Below are positions 6,761 to 7,366 of a DNA stretch of 7,366 bases, piece after piece. Every line of letters begins with the position of its first letter. Position 1 is the stretch's first letter. The DNA lies in the NCBI GenBank assembly GCA_016199665.1, contig JACQGG010000197.1, forward strand, positions 1-7,366, written 5' to 3'. The DNA comes from Acidobacteriota bacterium (lineage in GTDB: Bacteria > Acidobacteriota > UBA6911 > JACQSX01). Below the pieces are notes generated by a model. The model was not told the DNA's origin. It worked only from the letters and a program-made list of their open reading frames with translations, and searched no databases. A program made the translations under genes and the position numbers.

Positions 6761-6775
6761 CTAGCCAATGGCTAG
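6761..6775 (-). other. Perfect short hairpin just after the ParB-like gene
   Basis: CTAGCC, AAT, GGCTAG form a perfect 6-bp stem with a 3-nt loop, 12 nt past the stop of the ParB-like gene. There is no following T run on either strand, so terminator function is only possible. It may equally be a binding site. Confidence 0.35.
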
Positions 6776-6787
6776 CTCCTCAAGATC

Positions 6788-7366
6788 CTATTCGATAGTT
6801 TCGGGAGTTTCTGGCACCGATGGTGGAGGTTGGCCCGAGTGCTGGGCTTTCAAAAACAACTGCGGCTCGTTCAGAATCCGCCGCCGTACTGCTGGCCGGC
6901 TGTCCCGCCATGCGGCGTAGAGTTGTCCGGCTTGCCGGCTGTTGAGCCGATGCGCGGCAAACGCATTGGCCATCCGCTGGCAGTCGTCTAAACGGATTCG
7001 TGCCACCGGCGCCAGATACTTCATAGCAACGTGGGCGGGGATCTCCCCGGTGCACACCTTCTGTTGAACCGCGTCGGGCGGCAGTTCCACCAGCGCCAGC
7101 CAGCGCGAGACCCAACTGATACTCCGGTCGAACCGGCGCGCCAGATCATCCCGGTTGTAGCCACCGCGCTGCTCCAGTTCGGAAAGCAGCCAGCCTTGTT
7201 CGAGCGCCGTCTCGGGTTCGGACAAACGCATCGAACGATCCAGCACCAGCACATTGGTTTCACTCATTTCCCAGACCACCGCTTCAACTGTGTCCCGGCC
7301 GAGTTGCTCGAGAACCTCGATGCGCTTGTAGCCGTCGATGACCCGGTAACGGTCCCTCTGTCCAGC
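6788..7366 (-). CDS. ParB/Spo0J-like DNA-binding protein, C-terminal part (partial)
   Basis: The frame is open to the right edge of the window and ends at TAG (6790-6788), giving the last 192 residues. GTG 7279 is not the start, because conserved ParB N-terminal-domain sequence precedes it: RYRVIDGYKRIEVLEQLGRD. Next comes a ParB/KorB-type helix-turn-helix, roughly visible residues 69-93, with DDLARRFDRSISWVSRWLALV. Then come IPAHVAMKYLAPVAR and a C-terminal region rich in Arg and Ala. ParB proteins bind DNA sites, and many are CTP-binding clamps in plasmid or chromosome segregation. Here the usual GERR box of the nucleotide pocket reads GYKR, so this is a divergent relative. No parA gene is visible. 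ParB-like proteins of this sort also occur inside mobile elements, and the repeats just downstream fit that, but no transposase is in view. Its function is unrelated to the neighbouring metabolic genes as far as can be seen. Confidence 0.82.
   Translation of the reverse strand, partial: AGQRDRYRVIDGYKRIEVLEQLGRDTVEAVVWEMSETNVLVLDRSMRLSEPETALEQGWLLSELEQRGGYNRDDLARRFDRSISWVSRWLALVELPPDAVQQKVCTGEIPAHVAMKYLAPVARIRLDDCQRMANAFAAHRLNSRQAGQLYAAWRDSRPAVRRRILNEPQLFLKAQHSGQPPPSVPETPETIE

Noticed and set aside
6365..6775. Plus-strand open frame across the UbiD promoter region
   Set aside because: It starts inside the UbiD gene on the other strand, and its translation only reflects the direct repeat (GSCASR twice). 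It has no sign of a real protein.
1..7366. tRNA, rRNA, CRISPR array or riboswitch
   Set aside because: Reading the sequence, I saw no cloverleaf-like sequence, regular spacer-repeat array or known riboswitch core. The non-coding gaps are all under about 215 nt.

Overview
This window is most likely a chromosomal segment from a GC-rich, probably Gram-negative bacterium able to live without oxygen. The reasons are a molybdoenzyme of the NarH/EbdB-like (type II DMSO reductase) class with its dedicated chaperone, beside a UbiD-type (de)carboxylase and two class III CoA-transferases. That combination is typical of anaerobic hydrocarbon or aromatic-acid metabolism. I cannot name the organism or the substrate from sequence alone.

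Layout. Positions 1-2271 (+ strand) hold the 3' end of the iron-sulfur beta subunit gene, then a TorD/NarJ-type chaperone, then an unrecognised 325-residue protein with an HELMH zincin-like motif and two C-terminal CxxC pairs. The reductase alpha subunit gene is presumably upstream, off the window. Positions 2275-6552 (- strand) hold, in transcription order, a UbiD-family enzyme (6552-4984), a CoA-transferase that lacks the usual catalytic aspartate (4836-3559), and a CoA-transferase that has it (3495-2275). A good sigma70-type promoter (6607-6579) and a strong ribosome binding site start this operon. The two operons converge with only 3 nt between their stop codons. Positions 6577-6787 hold that promoter, a two-copy 21-nt-period direct repeat and two inverted repeats. 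Positions 6788-7366 (- strand) hold the C-terminal part of a ParB-like DNA-binding protein that runs off the right edge. The repeats next to it resemble the end of a mobile element, but this is unproven.

Working model (inference): the molybdoenzyme, matured in the cytoplasm by its chaperone and perhaps the HELMH protein, oxidises a hydrocarbon or aromatic substrate. The UbiD enzyme adds or removes a carboxyl group. The two CoA-transferase polypeptides form one heteromeric enzyme, as in BbsEF, which moves CoA onto the resulting acid. The most interesting points are the aspartate-less CoA-transferase partner, the variant active-site motif of the UbiD protein, and the unrecognised HELMH/CxxC gene where related clusters often carry a heme gamma subunit.
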